Source: an uncultured Lachnospiraceae bacterium (lineage in GTDB: Bacteria > Bacillota > Clostridia > Lachnospirales > Lachnospiraceae). Taken from it: a DNA stretch of 6,532 nt. The notes under the pieces were generated by a model, which was given only the letters and a program-made list of their open reading frames with translations, had not been told where the DNA came from and did no database searches. Location: positions 13,133-19,664 of the forward strand of contig CAJTLD010000047.1 of NCBI GenBank assembly GCA_910577065.1. Reading direction: 5' to 3'. A program made the translations under genes and the position numbers. Shown piece after piece: positions 4,603 through 6,532 of this stretch (its first letter is position 1; every line of letters begins with the position of its first letter).

Positions 4603-6532
4603 ATGACACGACTGCACAAAATTCCAAAACTCCATATAAATCAGGAACAGAAAACGCGCGTTATTACGCTGTTTAACCGCTATTCACTTTTGATCCATGC
4701 AGCGCTTTCCATGCTGCTTTGTTTTACAATAGAGGTGATTTCCAGACATTCCATACCGAAAGCGCTGACGTTTTGCGATCAGCATACGCTGGCATTTGTA
4801 TATAATTCCTTTATTATTTTTGCTTCTTTATCTCTGGTGTACCTGTTCCGCAGGCGGACATTTTTACGTATTATTATCTGCGGCTTCTGGCTGTTTTTGG
4901 GAACAATTAACGGATGTATCCTTTCGAACCGGGTAACGCCGTTTGGTTTTACCGATTTAAAATGTATTAACGACCTTTTGTCTATGCAGAATACCAACTA
5001 TTTTACGGCAAAAGAAGCAACCCTTGTGGTCTGCGTCACAGCGGTATTTTTTATATTTTGCGTCTATCTGTTTATCAAAGGGCCAAAGTTCCAGGGAGAG
5101 CGCAGAAAAATCTTAACGCCCTGCCTGGTAGGGTTGTGTTTTCTGATGCTCCCTGTTACAACGCAGGCGGCGCAAAACTCCAATATCCTGGCCAGCTACT
5201 TTGCCAATATTGCGCAGGGTTATGAAAACTACGGATTTGTATATGGATTTTCCACCAGCGTCGTTGACCGCGGCATGAGCCGTCCGAAGGATTATTCGGA
5301 ATCGTCCGTCGCCGAAGCCCAAAAAGCTTCCAAAAAAACCGGCACGGCAAACAAAGACAATCCCAATATTGTAGTGGTGCTTTTGGAATCCTTTATGGAT
5401 CCGACTGAGGTTAATTACCTGCATTTTTCCGAGGATCCTATCCCCAATTTCCGCAGGCTGTGCGAGCAGTATACTTCCGGTTACCTGAAAGTCCCGGTGG
5501 TAGGCGCCGGAACAGCCAATACGGAATTTGAAATTTTAACCGGGATGAGCATGCAGTATTTCGGCACCGGGGAATACCCTTATAAAACAATCCTGAAACA
5601 GACCGACTGCGAAAGCATTGCATCCGATCTTTCGGGACTTGGCTACGGCACGCATGTTGTACATAATAACGGAGGCAACTTTTACAGCCGCGCAAACGCA
5701 TTTTCCAGAATGGGCTTTGATTCTTTTACCAGCAAAGAACTGATGGATATCCGGGAATACACGCCGCTTGGTTCCTGGCCGACCGACGATATCCTAATCG
5801 GCGAAACGGTAAAAGCAATGGACTCCACCGAAGGGACGCCGGATTTTGTCTACACGATTACCGTACAGGGACACGGCGACTACCCGACCCAGCAAGTACT
5901 GGAATCGCCGGAAATTACAGTAACCGGCGCAAAAGACGAGGCCGCAAATTACCAGTGGGAATATTATGTCAATATGCTGCATGAAGTGGATAAATTTATT
6001 GAAAACCTGACCACGGCCCTGGACGAACGCGGAGAAAACACAATCGTAGTATTTTTCGGGGATCATCTGCCAAGCCTTGGATTAGAAGAAAGCGATTTGG
6101 CTTCCGGCAACACGTTTCTGACCAGATATGCGACCTGGAATAACTTTGGTCTTGCCAAAGAGGACGCAGACCTTGCGGCCTATGAGCTTTTAGCAAATAC
6201 GACGAATGCGCTCGGCATCCACGAAGGGACGATTTTTACGTACGAACAAAACGCTCTGGATAAGGGCATATGCGGCAGCGACGCATACCTTTCCGGTTTA
6301 AACCACCTGCAGTACGATTTGCTGTACGGCAGCCGGTATGCTTACCGCGGCGCAGATCCCTACCCGGCTTCGGAACTTGTCATGGGCGTGGAAGACACCT
6401 CGATTATCAATATCTGGCCTTCCGTTTATTCGGACTACGTTACGGTAAGCGGGCAGAATTTCACGCGGTGGAGCAAGATATATGTCAACGGCGTAAAGGT
6501 TCCCACCGTATACGTCAATAACGCAAGGCTCC
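4603..6532 (+). CDS. LTA synthase family protein (membrane phosphoglycerol transferase), 3' end missing
   Basis: Membrane enzyme of the alkaline-phosphatase/sulfatase superfamily that, in its family, transfers glycerol-phosphate from phosphatidylglycerol to build lipoteichoic acid or decorate surface glycans. The frame is open from ATG 4603 to the window end (643 residues, no stop). AGGAGG (4590-4595) 7 bases upstream sets the start. Five membrane segments lie at about 27-46, 64-82, 88-107, 139-158 and 170-190, as in LtaS, followed by an extracellular catalytic domain from about 254. By alignment to S. aureus LtaS as I remember it, the active site is complete: E262 (NIVVVLLESF), nucleophile T304 (GAGTANTEFEILTG), H424 (TVQGHGDYP), D487/H488 (FFGDHLPSL). 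R363 matches the substrate-binding Arg, with Y361 where LtaS has Trp. After the enzyme domain, about 601 onward (INIWPSVYSDYVTVSGQNFT, then KIYVNGVKV) resembles an IPT/TIG beta-sandwich, cut by the window end. It is divergent from the exporter operon. The exact product (LTA or another glycerol-phosphate polymer) is not determined. Confidence 0.92.
   Translation, partial: MTRLHKIPKLHINQEQKTRVITLFNRYSLLIHAALSMLLCFTIEVISRHSIPKALTFCDQHTLAFVYNSFIIFASLSLVYLFRRRTFLRIIICGFWLFLGTINGCILSNRVTPFGFTDLKCINDLLSMQNTNYFTAKEATLVVCVTAVFFIFCVYLFIKGPKFQGERRKILTPCLVGLCFLMLPVTTQAAQNSNILASYFANIAQGYENYGFVYGFSTSVVDRGMSRPKDYSESSVAEAQKASKKTGTANKDNPNIVVVLLESFMDPTEVNYLHFSEDPIPNFRRLCEQYTSGYLKVPVVGAGTANTEFEILTGMSMQYFGTGEYPYKTILKQTDCESIASDLSGLGYGTHVVHNNGGNFYSRANAFSRMGFDSFTSKELMDIREYTPLGSWPTDDILIGETVKAMDSTEGTPDFVYTITVQGHGDYPTQQVLESPEITVTGAKDEAANYQWEYYVNMLHEVDKFIENLTTALDERGENTIVVFFGDHLPSLGLEESDLASGNTFLTRYATWNNFGLAKEDADLAAYELLANTTNALGIHEGTIFTYEQNALDKGICGSDAYLSGLNHLQYDLLYGSRYAYRGADPYPASELVMGVEDTSIINIWPSVYSDYVTVSGQNFTRWSKIYVNGVKVPTVYVNNARL

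Noticed and set aside
5113..6196. Several minus-strand open frames of 64-103 residues within the LTA-synthase gene
   Set aside because: They overlap one another and a gene with a complete family active site, and none has a credible ribosome-binding site.
6270..6521. Plus-strand 83-residue frame near the right edge
   Set aside because: It is out of frame within the continuing LTA-synthase-family reading frame, with an Arg-rich shadow composition.

Overview
The window looks like chromosomal DNA of a monoderm Firmicute, most likely a Clostridia/Lachnospiraceae gut-type bacterium. The reasons are strong AGGAGG-type ribosome-binding sites, GTG starts, AT-rich intergenic DNA with sigma-A-like promoters, a lipoteichoic-acid-synthase-type enzyme, and a small Arg/Cys-tailed hypothetical protein of a kind I associate with Lachnospiraceae. 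The family assignment is inference; no rRNA or other phylogenetic marker is present. I see no mobile element, CRISPR array, tRNA or rRNA.

Left part, minus strand. A hairpin at the left edge (about 5-45) probably ends a 138-residue protein of unknown function (75-491). That gene has its own promoter candidates upstream (521-598).

Middle part, minus strand. A three-gene ABC export operon reads right to left: ATPase (4285 to 3536), membrane-fusion/adaptor protein (3531 to 1912) and MacB/FtsX-type permease (1902 to 670). A strong hairpin terminator at 609-650 closes it. The genes are packed with gaps of 4 and 9 bases, and the ribosome-binding sites of the second and third genes overlap the preceding stop codons. 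Together they make a split MacAB/YknXYZ-like exporter: the ATPase drives the permease, and the anchored adaptor with a long coiled coil acts outside the membrane. The substrate cannot be read from the sequence.

Intergenic region 4286-4602 is a divergent control region. The exporter promoter (-35 at 4358-4353, -10 at 4335-4330) is overlaid by a perfect 10-bp inverted repeat. Two 14-bp direct repeats lie immediately upstream of its -35 box, suggesting both repression and activation. On the plus strand there is a separate promoter candidate (4528-4556), with a short hairpin at the expected 5' end of its transcript.

Right part, plus strand. A large LTA-synthase-family gene starts at 4603 and runs off the window end. 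It has five N-terminal membrane segments, a complete sulfatase-fold active site (E262, T304, H424, D487, H488) and the start of an IPT/TIG-like C-terminal domain. The exporter and this enzyme both act at the cell envelope, but they are divergently transcribed, so a functional link is only suggestive.

I found no clearly new system. The most notable signals are the layered control region of the exporter, the LTA synthase's C-terminal extension, and the uncharacterised Arg/Cys-tailed protein.
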